DNA of 64,000 nt, taken from positions 310,001-374,000 of the forward strand of contig NZ_NOIS01000003.1 in assembly GCF_004137765.1 (NCBI RefSeq), written 5' to 3'. The notes under the pieces are model-generated. The model did no database searches and was not told the DNA's origin. It was given only the letters and a program-made list of their open reading frames with translations. Origin of the DNA: Rothia uropygialis (GTDB lineage Bacteria > Actinomycetota > Actinomycetes > Actinomycetales > Micrococcaceae). Shown piece by piece: positions 15,657 through 25,164 of this stretch; positions within the stretch are counted from its first letter, which is position 1, and every line of letters starts with the position of its first letter. Position numbers and translations under genes: made by a program.

Positions 15657-17231
15657 CTACTGAAGCTTCCCGGTTACCGTTTGCACGGCATCCAGCAAAT
15701 CGCCGGAGGACACGAGTCGCACAACCGACTCGATTTCCGGGGCAAGGAATCGATCCGGTCCGGGACCTTGCACGCCGGCTTCACGGATCGTCTCGATCAC
15801 TCGGGCCGTTGCCGGGGCAGGTTCGGGCGTCCGCAATTCGATCCCGCGGGCCGCGGTGAGGATCTCGACGGCCAGAACTCGCGTCAATCCGTCGATCGCC
15901 TTGCGAAGCTTGCGCGCCGCGGACCAACCCATCGATACGTGGTCTTCCTGCATGGCCGAGGAAGGAATCGAATCAACCGAAGCCGGATTCGCCAGCCGTT
16001 TGAGTTCCGAGACGATGGCTGCCTGGGTGTACTGGGCGATCATATGCCCGGAGTCGACGCCGGCGTCATCGGCCAGGAAGGGCGGCAAGCCGCGGTTGCG
16101 TGCGACGTCCAAGAAGCGGTCGGTACGCCGTTCCGAGATGGAGGCAGCGTCCGCGACGGCGATCGCGAGGAAATCGAGCACGTAGGCAACCGGGGCGCCG
16201 TGGAAGTTTCCGTTGGATTCCACACGGCCGTCCAGAGTAACCACGGGGTTGTCGACGGCCGAAGCCAGCTCGCGCGTCGCGACCATACGGGCGTGCTCGA
16301 TGGTGTCTCTTGCTGCCCCGGCGACCTGGGGAGAGCACCTCAGCGAATACGCGTCCTGGACGTAGGTGCAGTCTTCCCCCTTGTGGCTGAAGACGATTCC
16401 GGAATCCGCGAGGATCGAGGTCATGTTGGCGGCCGAAGCCGCCTGCCCCGGGTGCGGCCGGAGGGCCTGGAGATCAGGCTGGAAGACCCGATCCGTTCCG
16501 AGCTGGCCCTCGACCGACATTGCCGCGGCGAGATCCGCCAACCGCATCAAACGGTCCAGGTCGGAAATCGCGAGAACCAACTGGCCCAACATTCCGTCGG
16601 TGCCATTGATCAGGGCGAGCCCTTCTTTTTCCGCGAGCTCAACGGGCTTCAGACCAGCAGCGGAAAGGGCTTCTTCCGAGGTGGTCAGTTCGCCATCGCG
16701 GGTCCTGACCGGACCTTCGCCGATGATCGCGAGCGCGCAGTGGGCCAAAGGCGCCAGGTCTCCGGAACAGCCTAGGGAACCGTATTCGTGAACCACCGGG
16801 GTGATGCCGGCCGAGAGCATATCGGCGTAGGCCTTGGCGACCTCCGGTCGGACACCCGTTCGGCCCGTGGCCAATGTGGAGAGGCGCAAAACCATGAGAG
16901 CCCGAATGACCTCGCGCTCCACCTCCGGCCCGGAGCCGGCGGCATGTGAACGGATCAGGCTCCTTTGAAGCTGACGGCGCATATCCTGGGGGATGTGTCG
17001 GCTTGCGAGCGCGCCGAACCCGGTCGATACGCCGTATACGGGGCGTTCGAAATCAGCCAATTCGCGGATTCGGTCGCTCGAATCCCCGATGGCCTCGAGC
17101 GCCTCGTCGGAAATGCGAACTGTCGCATCGTGCCGAGCTACGTCGACGACGTCTTGGAAACTGACCGGACCGGTACCGACGACCACCTCGCGTTGCCCGG
17201 TTTGTTGGCTGTTGTCTCGATTCTGACTCAT
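15657..17231 (-). CDS. hutH: Histidine ammonia-lyase
   Basis: A 524-residue first enzyme of histidine degradation; it removes ammonia from L-histidine to give urocanate. The electrophilic MIO cofactor forms from an internal tripeptide, here C155-S156-G157 in GSLGCSGDLAPLAH instead of the commoner Ala-Ser-Gly. To my knowledge Cys-Ser-Gly also occurs in other actinobacterial enzymes. Other family blocks are present (GTDGMLGQLVLA, QDAYSLRCSPQV). It is the last gene of the hut operon, and its start overlaps hutG by 4 bases. Confidence 0.95.
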   Translation of the reverse strand: MSQNRDNSQQTGQREVVVGTGPVSFQDVVDVARHDATVRISDEALEAIGDSSDRIRELADFERPVYGVSTGFGALASRHIPQDMRRQLQRSLIRSHAAGSGPEVEREVIRALMVLRLSTLATGRTGVRPEVAKAYADMLSAGITPVVHEYGSLGCSGDLAPLAHCALAIIGEGPVRTRDGELTTSEEALSAAGLKPVELAEKEGLALINGTDGMLGQLVLAISDLDRLMRLADLAAAMSVEGQLGTDRVFQPDLQALRPHPGQAASAANMTSILADSGIVFSHKGEDCTYVQDAYSLRCSPQVAGAARDTIEHARMVATRELASAVDNPVVTLDGRVESNGNFHGAPVAYVLDFLAIAVADAASISERRTDRFLDVARNRGLPPFLADDAGVDSGHMIAQYTQAAIVSELKRLANPASVDSIPSSAMQEDHVSMGWSAARKLRKAIDGLTRVLAVEILTAARGIELRTPEPAPATARVIETIREAGVQGPGPDRFLAPEIESVVRLVSSGDLLDAVQTVTGKLQ

Positions 17232-18229
17232 GAATTCTCCTGATCCTGCGAAGTCGTCGCGATACGGTGCACCAGGCGCGCGGCGGTGCGCGCGGTGCGG
17301 CTATCGACGTCGTACTGGGGGTTGAGTTCGGCCACGTCGCATACCGCGAGCTTTCCGCTCGTGGCAACGAGGTCGCACACCAATTGAACAATTTCGAGCG
17401 GCACCCCATACGCGGCGGGCGCGCTGACTCCGGGCGCCGTTGAGGCGGGCAAACCGTCGAGATCGATGGTCAGATAGACCAGATCGACCTCGTCGAGGAA
17501 TTCGGCGACGAAGGCCCGGACTTTTTCTCGGTCCACGGCGGAGCAGTCCTCGTCCAGCATGTAGGTGACGCCATATTTTTGTGCGGTGTCGAAGAGCACT
17601 TGGGTGTTGCTGGGCTGGCTGATGCCGATCACTGTGTACTGCATCTCGGTCTCGGCGGCTTCTTCGGCCTCGAGCATCTGCCGGAACGGGGTGCCCGAGC
17701 TGGGAATGGGATCCGGCCGAAGATCGAAGTGGGCATCGAGATTGAGGACGCCGAGTTTCTTGCCTTGTCGAACTGCCGATTGGGCAATGCCTTGGTAGGT
17801 TCCGAAGGCTATTTCGTGTCCGCCGCCCAGCACGACGGGGAGATGACCCGCATCGAGGAGCGCGGACACGGCAGCGCCCAAGCGTGCCTGGCCATCCTCC
17901 ATCCGTTCGTCGGTCACGGCCACGGTGCCGGCGTCCCACGCGCGGATACCGGCGTCCCGATCGGAGAGCGCGAGTCCTCCCAGCGCTCCGCGTAGGGCTG
18001 CCGGTCCTTCTGCGGCTCCCCGACGCCCCTTGTTCCGTTCGACTCCTTCGTCACTCGAAAAGCCCAGGAATACGACGCCGCCCTCGCGGTGATCGGAGTC
18101 CTCGGACTCGTAAGGGCGGACCACCTGGTGCCATCGGAGGTGCTCGCGGCCTGCCCCGTCCGTTCTTCCGGTCCATGCGACGGCGGGAACGTCCACGTCG
18201 ATGTCTCGGTGTTCTTTCTGGTCAGTCAT
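17228..18229 (-). CDS. hutG: Formimidoylglutamase (arginase/ureohydrolase family)
   Basis: A 333-residue ureohydrolase that splits N-formimidoyl-L-glutamate into glutamate and formamide in the hut pathway. The dinuclear manganese site is visible: GGGHEIAFGTYQG, then LNLDAHFDLRP, then LTIDLDGLPAS. The order within hutU-I-G-H supports the assignment over arginase or agmatinase. It overlaps hutI by 8 bases and hutH by 4, so it is translationally coupled to both. Confidence 0.93.
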   Translation of the reverse strand: MTDQKEHRDIDVDVPAVAWTGRTDGAGREHLRWHQVVRPYESEDSDHREGGVVFLGFSSDEGVERNKGRRGAAEGPAALRGALGGLALSDRDAGIRAWDAGTVAVTDERMEDGQARLGAAVSALLDAGHLPVVLGGGHEIAFGTYQGIAQSAVRQGKKLGVLNLDAHFDLRPDPIPSSGTPFRQMLEAEEAAETEMQYTVIGISQPSNTQVLFDTAQKYGVTYMLDEDCSAVDREKVRAFVAEFLDEVDLVYLTIDLDGLPASTAPGVSAPAAYGVPLEIVQLVCDLVATSGKLAVCDVAELNPQYDVDSRTARTAARLVHRIATTSQDQENS

Positions 18230-19415
18230 GCTTGACCTCCGATGCCGAATACTTGAGTTCGCCCGCCTTCCATACCGACGAAACCAGCTGGACTCCCGGC
18301 CGGTAGGCCAGGTGAAGGTGGTTCGGTGCGTCGAGAGCCATCAGGTCTGCTCTGGCCCCGGGGCGCAGCACGCCGACGTCGTCTCGTCTCAGAGCACGTG
18401 CACCACCGGCAGTCGCCGCCCACACGGCTTCGTCGGCGGTCATGTGCAGGTCCCGCACGGCTATGGCTATGCAGAACGGCATGCTGGTGGTGTAACTGGT
18501 TCCGGGATTGCAGTCGGCCCCCAGAGCGACTGTGACTCCGGCATCAATCAGGGCGCGTGCGTTCGGGTACTCGTTCCGAGTCGAGAAGTCTGCACCTGGA
18601 AGAAGAGTAGCGACGGTCTGGCTCCCGGCCAGGGCCGCGATGTCTTTCTCGTTGATGTGGACCACGTGGTCCACCGAGGCCGCGCCGAGTTCAACCGCGA
18701 GCTGGACGCCAGGCCCTTGGTGCAATTGGTTCCCATGCACACGCGGGGTGAGTCCATGTTCCATCCCGGCTTTCAGGACGCGACGGGACTGCTCCTCGTC
18801 GAATGCGCCTTGTTCGCAGAACACGTCGATCCAGCGGGCGAGCGGAGCACACCGCGGAATGATTTCTTCGCACGCCACCCGGACGTATTCGTCCGTGTTC
18901 CCTTCGTATTCCGGTGGGACCACATGGGCTGCGAGGAGCGTGATTTCGTCGGTCAGTGAGCCGGCTACCTGCAAGCTCCTCAGTTCCGATTCGACGGACT
19001 GACCGTAACCGGATTTGCACTCGACCGTGGTGGTTCCGGACCGCAGGGATTCGTCCAGCAACCTGCTCATGTTGCTGCGGAGCTCTTCCTCCGATGCTTC
19101 ACGAGTGTGTTTGACGGTGCCGCGAATTCCTCCGGCCGTATACTTCTGCCCCGCCATCCGCGCCGCGAACTCTTCTGAACGGTCCCCTGAAAAGACCATG
19201 TGGGAGTGCGATTCCACGAAACCCGGCAGGACCGCCCGTCCGTGGAAGTCGTGCTTGGCGTCGGTTGCGGGAGCTTTCGCGGCCGACCCCACCCAGGAGA
19301 TGGTGTCGTCCTCGATGACGAGTGCTGCGTCATCGATGAGGCCCAATTTTCCCTGGCCCAGCTCCGGATCGTTGGTGACGAGTTCGGTGATTCCTGTCAG
19401 CAGGGTCGATCTCAT
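18222..19415 (-). CDS. hutI: Imidazolonepropionase
   Basis: A 397-residue amidohydrolase that opens the imidazolone ring to give N-formimidoyl-glutamate. It has a composite amidohydrolase fold with the metal-binding [12 protein letters not shown] segment (family HTH replaced by HSH), then [14 protein letters not shown], then [10 protein letters not shown], and [12 protein letters not shown] near the C-terminus. It starts 4 bases inside the end of hutU. Confidence 0.93.
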   Translation of the reverse strand: MRSTLLTGITELVTNDPELGQGKLGLIDDAALVIEDDTISWVGSAAKAPATDAKHDFHGRAVLPGFVESHSHMVFSGDRSEEFAARMAGQKYTAGGIRGTVKHTREASEEELRSNMSRLLDESLRSGTTTVECKSGYGQSVESELRSLQVAGSLTDEITLLAAHVVPPEYEGNTDEYVRVACEEIIPRCAPLARWIDVFCEQGAFDEEQSRRVLKAGMEHGLTPRVHGNQLHQGPGVQLAVELGAASVDHVVHINEKDIAALAGSQTVATLLPGADFSTRNEYPNARALIDAGVTVALGADCNPGTSYTTSMPFCIAIAVRDLHMTADEAVWAATAGGARALRRDDVGVLRPGARADLMALDAPNHLHLAYRPGVQLVSSVWKAGELKYSASEVKHD

Positions 19416-21094
19416 GCATCACCTTCCGTCATCGGAACCCGCACGCCGCGTTCCCGGGCGATGTCGGCCGCGTGGTCGTAACCGGCATCCACGTGACGGA
19501 TGACGCCCATTCCGGGATCGTTGGTCAGGACGCGCTCAAGTTTTTGCGCTGCCATGTCGCTGCCGTCCGCGATGCAGACCTGGCCCGCGTGTATGGACCG
19601 ACCCATACCAACACCACCACCGTGATGAATAGAAACCCACGAAGCACCGGATGAGGTATTGAGAAGGGCGTTCAGCAGCGGCCAGTCAGCGACCGCGTCC
19701 GAACCGTCCTTCATGGATTCCGTCTCGCGGTAGGGAGAGGCCACGGAACCGGAGTCGAGGTGGTCGCGTCCGATGGCGATGGGTGCTGACAGCTCGCCGT
19801 TGGCCACCATCTCATTGAATTTCAACCCGGCACGGTGGCGTTCTCCGTACCCGAGCCAACAGATGCGGGCCGGGAGGCCCTCGTACGATACCTTCTCCTC
19901 GGCCATGGTGATCCAGCGACGAAGATGATCATTGTCAGGGAACAGCTCGAGCAATGCACGGTCCGTGGCTTCGATGTCCTTGGGGTCTCCCGAAAGAGCA
20001 GCCCAACGGAACGGCCCCAACCCTTCTTCGAAGAGCGGACGGATGTAGGCCGGAACGAAGCCTGGGAATTCGAAGGCGCGATCGTAACCGGCTTTGCGAG
20101 CCTCGTCCCGGATCGAGTTTCCGTAGTCGAAGACTTCGGCTCCGCGGTCCTTGAACTCGACCATGGCCTGGACCTGGGCGGCCATGGATTCGCGAGACTT
20201 CTTGGTGAACAACTCGGGGTCGCGCTGAGCTTCCTGCTTCATTTCCGCGAAGGGCACCTCCACGGGCAGGTACGCCAGGGGATCGTGGGCGGAGGTCTGA
20301 TCGGTCACGATGTCGATGGGGGCGTCACGCCGGAGCATCTCGGGGAAGATCTCCGCCGCGTTGCCCTCAAGACCGATCGACAGGGGCTTCTTGGCGTCTC
20401 GGGCCTCGACCGCCAATTCCAGAGCGTGTTCCAGGTTGTCGGCCTTGACGTCCAAGTACCTGTGCTCGATGCGTCGATCGATTCGGGTGACGTCGCAATC
20501 CACGCAAATTGCCACGCCTTCGTTCATGGTTACGGCCAAGGGCTGCGCGCCGCCCATTCCGCCCAACCCAGCGGTCAGGGTGATGGTTCCGGCCAGGGTT
20601 CCGCCGTAGCGCTTGCGGGCCACGGCGCCGAAGGTCTCGAAGGTTCCCTGGAGAATGCCCTGTGTGCCGATGTAGATCCATGATCCGGCCGTCATCTGGC
20701 CGTACATCATGAGGCCTTCTGCCTCGAGTTTGCGGAAATCCTCCCAATTGGCCCAGTCACCCACGAGGTTGGAATTGGCGATCAGGACGCGAGGCGCCCA
20801 CTCGTTGGTCCGGAAAACCCCGACGGGCTTGCCTGACTGGACCAACATCGTCTCGTCCGACTTCAAGGTCTTCAAGGTGCGAACGATGGCATCGAAGGCT
20901 TCCCAGTTCCGGGCGGCCTGTCCCGTCCCTCCGTACACCACGAGTGCATCCGGGTGCTCGGCGACCTCGGGGTCAAGGTTGTTCATGAGCATGCGCAGAG
21001 CACCCTCCTGCTGCCAACCCAAGGTGTTGAGTTCGGTTCCTCGTGGTGCGGAAACCGGACGCGGCTGATGCCCCGGTGAAGAAACCTCGTGCAT
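19412..21094 (-). CDS. hutU: Urocanate hydratase
   Basis: A 560-residue urocanase, the second step of histidine breakdown, converting urocanate to imidazolone propionate with tightly bound NAD+. Signature segments seen are [52 protein letters not shown] and the glycine-rich [22 protein letters not shown] 21094 is chosen because AAGGAG lies 9 bases upstream; an upstream in-frame start at 21199 would add 35 atypical residues. It is the first gene of the hut operon, behind the HutC operator region. Confidence 0.95.
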   Translation of the reverse strand: MHEVSSPGHQPRPVSAPRGTELNTLGWQQEGALRMLMNNLDPEVAEHPDALVVYGGTGQAARNWEAFDAIVRTLKTLKSDETMLVQSGKPVGVFRTNEWAPRVLIANSNLVGDWANWEDFRKLEAEGLMMYGQMTAGSWIYIGTQGILQGTFETFGAVARKRYGGTLAGTITLTAGLGGMGGAQPLAVTMNEGVAICVDCDVTRIDRRIEHRYLDVKADNLEHALELAVEARDAKKPLSIGLEGNAAEIFPEMLRRDAPIDIVTDQTSAHDPLAYLPVEVPFAEMKQEAQRDPELFTKKSRESMAAQVQAMVEFKDRGAEVFDYGNSIRDEARKAGYDRAFEFPGFVPAYIRPLFEEGLGPFRWAALSGDPKDIEATDRALLELFPDNDHLRRWITMAEEKVSYEGLPARICWLGYGERHRAGLKFNEMVANGELSAPIAIGRDHLDSGSVASPYRETESMKDGSDAVADWPLLNALLNTSSGASWVSIHHGGGVGMGRSIHAGQVCIADGSDMAAQKLERVLTNDPGMGVIRHVDAGYDHAADIARERGVRVPMTEGDA

Positions 21095-21215
21095 TTCGTT
21101 CTCTCCTTCATGGCTAGGATGGAGCATTCCGGGCCCGTGCGCCCCGAATGCCAGTGATCGAAGTGTTCTCGCAAGCCTTGTAAAAGCAATGTGGATCACA
21201 AAGTCCGATACGTCG

Positions 21216-21245
21216 TATAATCCTGTATATACAACCTGATGTCAA
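21216..21245. promoter_or_regulatory. Divergent hut promoters with a shared HutC operator
   Basis: The palindrome TGTATATACA at 21224-21233 has the GT...AC symmetry of HutC/GntR operators. On the minus strand TTGACA (21245-21240) is followed, 17 bases on, by GATTAT; the operator lies in that spacer, ahead of hutU. On the plus strand TATAAT (21216-21221) precedes the operator, which would sit at the transcription start of hutC. One site could therefore repress both directions. Confidence 0.7.
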
Positions 21246-21261
21246 ACAGTCGAGGAGATCT

Positions 21262-22011
21262 GTGGACACGCAACAGCTCACGAGGTCGTACCTCACTCAA
21301 GCCGTCCATAGTGGCCCCGCCTACCGGCGAATCATGCGGGCCATCCTGTCAGGAATCGAATCCGGCGAGTGGACAGCGGGCGAGCAGATCCCCTCAGAAA
21401 ACGAGCTTGTCGAGGGTCTCGGTCTCTCCCGCATGACCATCAATCGCGCCTACCGCGAACTCGCCACTGAAGGGGTGTTGAAACGCGTTCGCGGAGTCGG
21501 AACTTTCATCGCCGACTTCAAGATGCCGACATCCCTGGTCGAAATCCGCAACATCGCCGACGAAATCCATGAACGCGGCCACTCGCACCGGACGAAGGTG
21601 CTTTTCGCACGCGAGGAGACGGTGGACGAAAATGCTCGCTGGCTCACCGCAGAAGGCCTGACCGGTCAAATCTTCCATTCGCTGGTGGTTCATTATGACA
21701 ACGATGTCCCCTTCCAGCTCGAAGACCGTTACGTCGCGCCCAGCGAAGCGCCTGATTATCTGGGCCAGGATTTCACGAGGACGACGCCCAATGACTACCT
21801 GACCCGCGTCGCCCCACTGACCCGCGGAAAACACGTCGTGGAGGCAATCCTGGCAACCGACGAGGAATGTCATCTGCTGGGCATTCAAACCACCGAACCA
21901 TGCCTGCTCGTACGACGACACACGTGGTCGCAAAACGGCCTAGTGAGCCTTGCCCGACTCATCCAACCCGGGTCCCGGGGACGCCTGGAAGGCGAATTCG
22001 GGCAGCCTTAG
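21262..22011 (+). CDS. hutC: HutC-type GntR family repressor of histidine utilisation
   Basis: A 249-residue regulator. The N-terminal winged helix (AYRRIMRAILSGIESGEWTA, then SENELVEGLGLSRMTINRAY, ending RVRGVGTFIAD) is followed by a UTRA ligand-binding domain (FHSLVVHYDNDVPFQLEDRY, LLVRRHTWS). It is divergent from hutU-I-G-H. In characterised systems HutC responds to urocanate. Translation starts at GTG 21262 behind GAGGAG. Confidence 0.92.
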   Translation: MDTQQLTRSYLTQAVHSGPAYRRIMRAILSGIESGEWTAGEQIPSENELVEGLGLSRMTINRAYRELATEGVLKRVRGVGTFIADFKMPTSLVEIRNIADEIHERGHSHRTKVLFAREETVDENARWLTAEGLTGQIFHSLVVHYDNDVPFQLEDRYVAPSEAPDYLGQDFTRTTPNDYLTRVAPLTRGKHVVEAILATDEECHLLGIQTTEPCLLVRRHTWSQNGLVSLARLIQPGSRGRLEGEFGQP

Positions 22012-22375
22012 GCCCCCGGCCATGTCACCGACAGCTCCTCGCTCCCGTGCGCCAGGCCCAAGGCTACGAAAGGCCCATAGACGCTACAGTCTGGGGGCAG
22101 GGGCCTTCTAATCATGGGATCGTCATCGCACCCGCTTCCTCGAGCTCCACACCCTTTTCCTCCGGAATGAAGAAACAGGCAAAGGGCAGAGGCGTCAGGG
22201 CCGGCCGCCGACCACCGGCCGGGGAGGGTGACTCCGTTCCCCATCTGCATCTGCACCGTTCACGGTAGAGGTGGCTGTACCGAGAAATACACTCAGTTCT
22301 ATCGGTCCGATTCTCGGCCCATGACAAAATTTTGCTCGGACTTCAAAACCACCGGGAATCGAGACAGAGAGCTCC
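22012..22375. other. Intergenic region, nothing recognised
   Basis: No gene-like frame with recognisable content occurs here, and there is no clear terminator for hutC. The last 80 bases become AT-richer and probably hold the promoter of the exported-protein gene at 22376. Confidence 0.4.
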
Positions 22376-22948
22376 ATGAAAAAATTAGTCATTCCGACTG
22401 TGCTGTTTTCCATAATTGTTGTTGCCTTGGCCACGGCGGCTCTTGTTTGGGACAAACAGGCTATGCACGCTCGACAGGAATCAGCGAGAACTGCAATTTC
22501 GACCTTGACTCATCAGAACAGAGCAGAGGAAATAGACGTTCATGGCAGACCGCACCTCATGTACCAGGCCATGGATCTGAAATCGACGGTATACGTGAAG
22601 ATGAAACCCGCTGAAGGAGCTTCCAAGGAGACCATCATTCTGAGCAACGTTACGGACAATGACCACGACAAGATCGAAGACTTGGTTTCACTCCCGTATC
22701 CCGAATCGGACGCGACTCCGATCACCAACGCCGACGGTTCATTCACAGACCGGGCAAAGGTTGGCGGTGCGGAACGGACGTACAAAGCGGAGTCCTCGGA
22801 ACTTGCGCCGGGCCAGAACCTGCGGGTCACGGATGACACGGGCAGGGTCGTCGCCGAGGCGAAGCTGGATGCAAAGAAACCAGGTCATGTTTCCGCCGTA
22901 TCAGCCATGGACGACGGCATATCGGCCAGCGTTATCTACGAGAAATAG
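22376..22948 (+). CDS. Membrane-anchored exported protein of unknown function
   Basis: A 190-residue protein with an uncleaved-looking N-terminal helix (LVIPTVLFSIIVVALATAAL) and a polar extracytoplasmic domain. The part beginning IDVHGRPHLMYQAMDLKSTV has a faint likeness to DUF2993/LmeA-type lipid-binding proteins of actinobacteria, but the rest does not follow that family well. GAGAG lies at the ribosome-site position. It stands alone between hutC and the small-peptide gene. Confidence 0.65.
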   Translation: MKKLVIPTVLFSIIVVALATAALVWDKQAMHARQESARTAISTLTHQNRAEEIDVHGRPHLMYQAMDLKSTVYVKMKPAEGASKETIILSNVTDNDHDKIEDLVSLPYPESDATPITNADGSFTDRAKVGGAERTYKAESSELAPGQNLRVTDDTGRVVAEAKLDAKKPGHVSAVSAMDDGISASVIYEK

Positions 22949-23140
22949 GCACCGCAAAAGGGCCGGTATTAAGCCGCTGCATTCGGATTAACGCGACCGA
23001 CCACGGGCCTTGCGGGGGCGGAGGACATCACGTCGAAAAGAAGTCCGGCACATGAGCGCACCGTCGCCGGCAGAACCCGTGGTCGTCGCCGTGAAAAATG
23101 ATCAAGAATAGATCATCAAACTCTCACAACGGCCAGTGGA

Positions 23141-23230
23141 CTAAAGGCCCAGCGCAGTCAATAGGTCGAGGATCGGGCCTGTGATACCCGAAACGGAGTC
23201 GAGCAGGAATTCTACGGTGTGGGACAGCAT
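23141..23230 (-). CDS. Possible 29-residue amphipathic or hydrophobic peptide
   Basis: ATG 23230 opens a 29-codon frame reading MLSHTVEFLLDSVSG, ending in ITGPILDLLTALGL. A good ribosome site (AAAGAGG) lies 8 bases upstream. The peptide would be mostly hydrophobic with two acidic residues in helical register, like small membrane-active or membrane-associated peptides. No similar sequence is known to me. The 190 bases before it (22949-23140) and the 285 bases after it (23231-23515) hold no other gene. The frame also continues upstream, but the ribosome site marks this start. Confidence 0.45.
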   Translation of the reverse strand: MLSHTVEFLLDSVSGITGPILDLLTALGL

Positions 23231-23515
23231 GTGTTTTCCTCTTTCGTTCTTATCGCTTTGACCGCCTGTCAACGGTCTGAGAACAACTCTGGACGACTCG
23301 AGATCGCTCGTGGCTACAGCCGGGTAAACGTTTGGTATCCACCATGTTTCAGGCCGGACGGTACCGTTCCGTCCGATTCGAATGGCTTTCGGCGACCCGT
23401 ACATCTTGCTCAAGACACCCAAACTTCCCCCTGACGAGGCGCGCCATGGCAGGGGAAAAGTGTCTTCAGGGTGGTTCGAATGTGTAGTGTGGAGCACACT
23501 TCTGGAAGGAGAGCC

Positions 23516-24103
23516 ATGGTCAATTTCCGCGAGCCGAACAAGAAAAAGAAGAAGTCCACGACCAAGGCTGATCAGACGAATCAGCAGCGTCCGACCTCGC
23601 CTGGTCCTCAGAGTTCCGCGAATCCCGGTTCCGACGGCGAGGACAAGCCTCAGCAGTCCGGCCTGGGCCGCCCGCCCCGGACGGCCAAGGAGCAGACCAA
23701 AGCTGGCGACACGACGACCAATAAAAGTCCGCATAGTCCCGGCCCCTCAACGGGGCCTCCTTCCTCGGACGCCGGTACTCGCCCGGCCAAGGGAGAACCT
23801 GCCTCTCCGGGAGGAGGGTCCAGTCAGCGACCGTCGCAGACTCGACCCCCAGGGCCCAAAGGCCCTGGGACGTCTCCGAACGCTGCGGCCACGGCTGCCG
23901 AAGAAACCGAACACGCCGGGGCCGAGGCCCGCAAAACCACTCCCAAGACGCCAAGTCCGAGCCCAAAGACGCGGCCCGAGCGTCCCAAATATCCCGGAAG
24001 TCTGGGCAATAAGATCGTGTTGACCGGACTGATCGTAATCGGGTGTGCACTGCTCATTACGGTCTTGGTGGCCCTGATCGGCTTCCCGATACTCGAGCTC
24101 TAG
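23516..24103 (+). CDS. Disordered proline/threonine/lysine-rich protein with a C-terminal membrane anchor
   Basis: A 195-residue protein starting at ATG 23516 behind GGAAGGAG. Residues 5-160 are low-complexity (KKKKK near the start, then Pro, Ser, Thr, Gly and Lys), predicted to be unstructured. A single hydrophobic helix (IVLTGLIVIGCALLITVLVA) lies close to the C-terminus. There is no signal peptide, so it is probably tail-anchored with the basic part inside the cell. No family is recognised. It precedes the antiterminator gene by 88 bases. Confidence 0.65.
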   Translation: MVNFREPNKKKKKSTTKADQTNQQRPTSPGPQSSANPGSDGEDKPQQSGLGRPPRTAKEQTKAGDTTTNKSPHSPGPSTGPPSSDAGTRPAKGEPASPGGGSSQRPSQTRPPGPKGPGTSPNAAATAAEETEHAGAEARKTTPKTPSPSPKTRPERPKYPGSLGNKIVLTGLIVIGCALLITVLVALIGFPILEL

Positions 24104-24191
24104 ATCATCTGGGCCCGCCGTAAGATGTTCCCAAGAGATGGCGGGGTTACCTCACCGTCCACCACGTTGCCGGGAGGAAGGACAAGCAGAC

Positions 24192-25067
24192 ATGCGCATC
24201 CTCCGTATCTTCAATAACAATGTGGTGCTCGCATCCGGTGAATCCGGTGAGCAAATGGTCATGATCGGCCGAGGGCTCGCCTTCGGCAAGAAGAAGGGCC
24301 AGCAGCTCGATCCCGGCAAGGTGGAACAAACCTTCGTACCGGAAAGCCAGGGCGAAGAACAGCTCACTGCCATGTTGTCCGAGATACCAGCGGAGGTTTT
24401 GGCCCTCGCGACAGAGCTGGAGACCATAGCCCGTGACGAAATGGGCGCCAACATCTCGCATTCCTTCATTGTTCCCCTTGCGGATCACATCAATTACGCG
24501 TTGATCCGCGCCCAGGAGAAGCTCCGAATCGAATATCCCCTCAGCATCGAGGTCGGCCAGTTGTATCCCAAGGAGGTTGCCTTCGGCCGTCGGGCGATAT
24601 TGCTGATCAATGAGCGTTTTGACGCGGATCTGCCCGAAGACGAGGCGACACCTCTCGCGCTGCACCTCGTCAACTCGCAATTTGCCACCGAGGACCTCGT
24701 CAAAACCTTCAAAATGACCGAGGTCTTCTCGCAGATCTTCGACGTCATTTCCTCAGCCTACGGGCAGGAAATCAACCAATCCAACATGTCCGTGGCACGG
24801 TTCGTGACCCATCTCCGGTATCTCTTCGTTCGTGCGGAGCAAGGCAAGAACCCGAGGAGCCAGGACCCGGCCTTTCCGGCAATTCACGACGCGGTCCGGG
24901 CCAGTTACCCCCGCGCCTACGATTGCGCGTACAAGGTCGTGCTGCTCCTGCAAATGCATTTGCACCAGGACATGTCAGAAGACGAACACACGTACCTGAC
25001 GATGCACATCGCCCGGCTCGCGACGGATCTGTGGGGCGAGAGCTCAACGGTGTCTGCGATTCAGTGA
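24192..25067 (+). CDS. BglG/LicT-type transcription antiterminator with two PRD domains
   Basis: A 291-residue RNA-binding antiterminator. Residues 1-55 form the CAT domain (MRILRIFNNNVVLASGESGE, then GRGLAFGKKKGQQL). PRD1 includes SHSFIVPLADHINYAL, and PRD2 includes FVTHLRYLFVRAEQ and DEHTYLTMHIARL, with the histidines that PTS proteins phosphorylate. GGAGGAAGG precedes ATG 24192. Family members prevent termination in sugar-PTS operons. No PTS gene and no RAT-like RNA site is visible in the window, so the target lies elsewhere. Confidence 0.9.
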   Translation: MRILRIFNNNVVLASGESGEQMVMIGRGLAFGKKKGQQLDPGKVEQTFVPESQGEEQLTAMLSEIPAEVLALATELETIARDEMGANISHSFIVPLADHINYALIRAQEKLRIEYPLSIEVGQLYPKEVAFGRRAILLINERFDADLPEDEATPLALHLVNSQFATEDLVKTFKMTEVFSQIFDVISSAYGQEINQSNMSVARFVTHLRYLFVRAEQGKNPRSQDPAFPAIHDAVRASYPRAYDCAYKVVLLLQMHLHQDMSEDEHTYLTMHIARLATDLWGESSTVSAIQ

Positions 25068-25164
25068 ATGCTTGTCAAGGCGGCAATCCATCCGGGCGCC
25101 ACTAGGAAACATTCAATATGATGGCAACTTCGGATATGTATTGTTTCCACAACGAAAGAAGACC

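Noticed and set aside
15681-16775. Long plus-strand frame over hutH
   Set aside because: Shadow of hutH; composition and lack of domains show it is not a gene.
19835-20683. Plus-strand frame of 282 codons over hutU
   Set aside because: Shadow frame opposite urocanate hydratase with no ribosome site or recognisable content.
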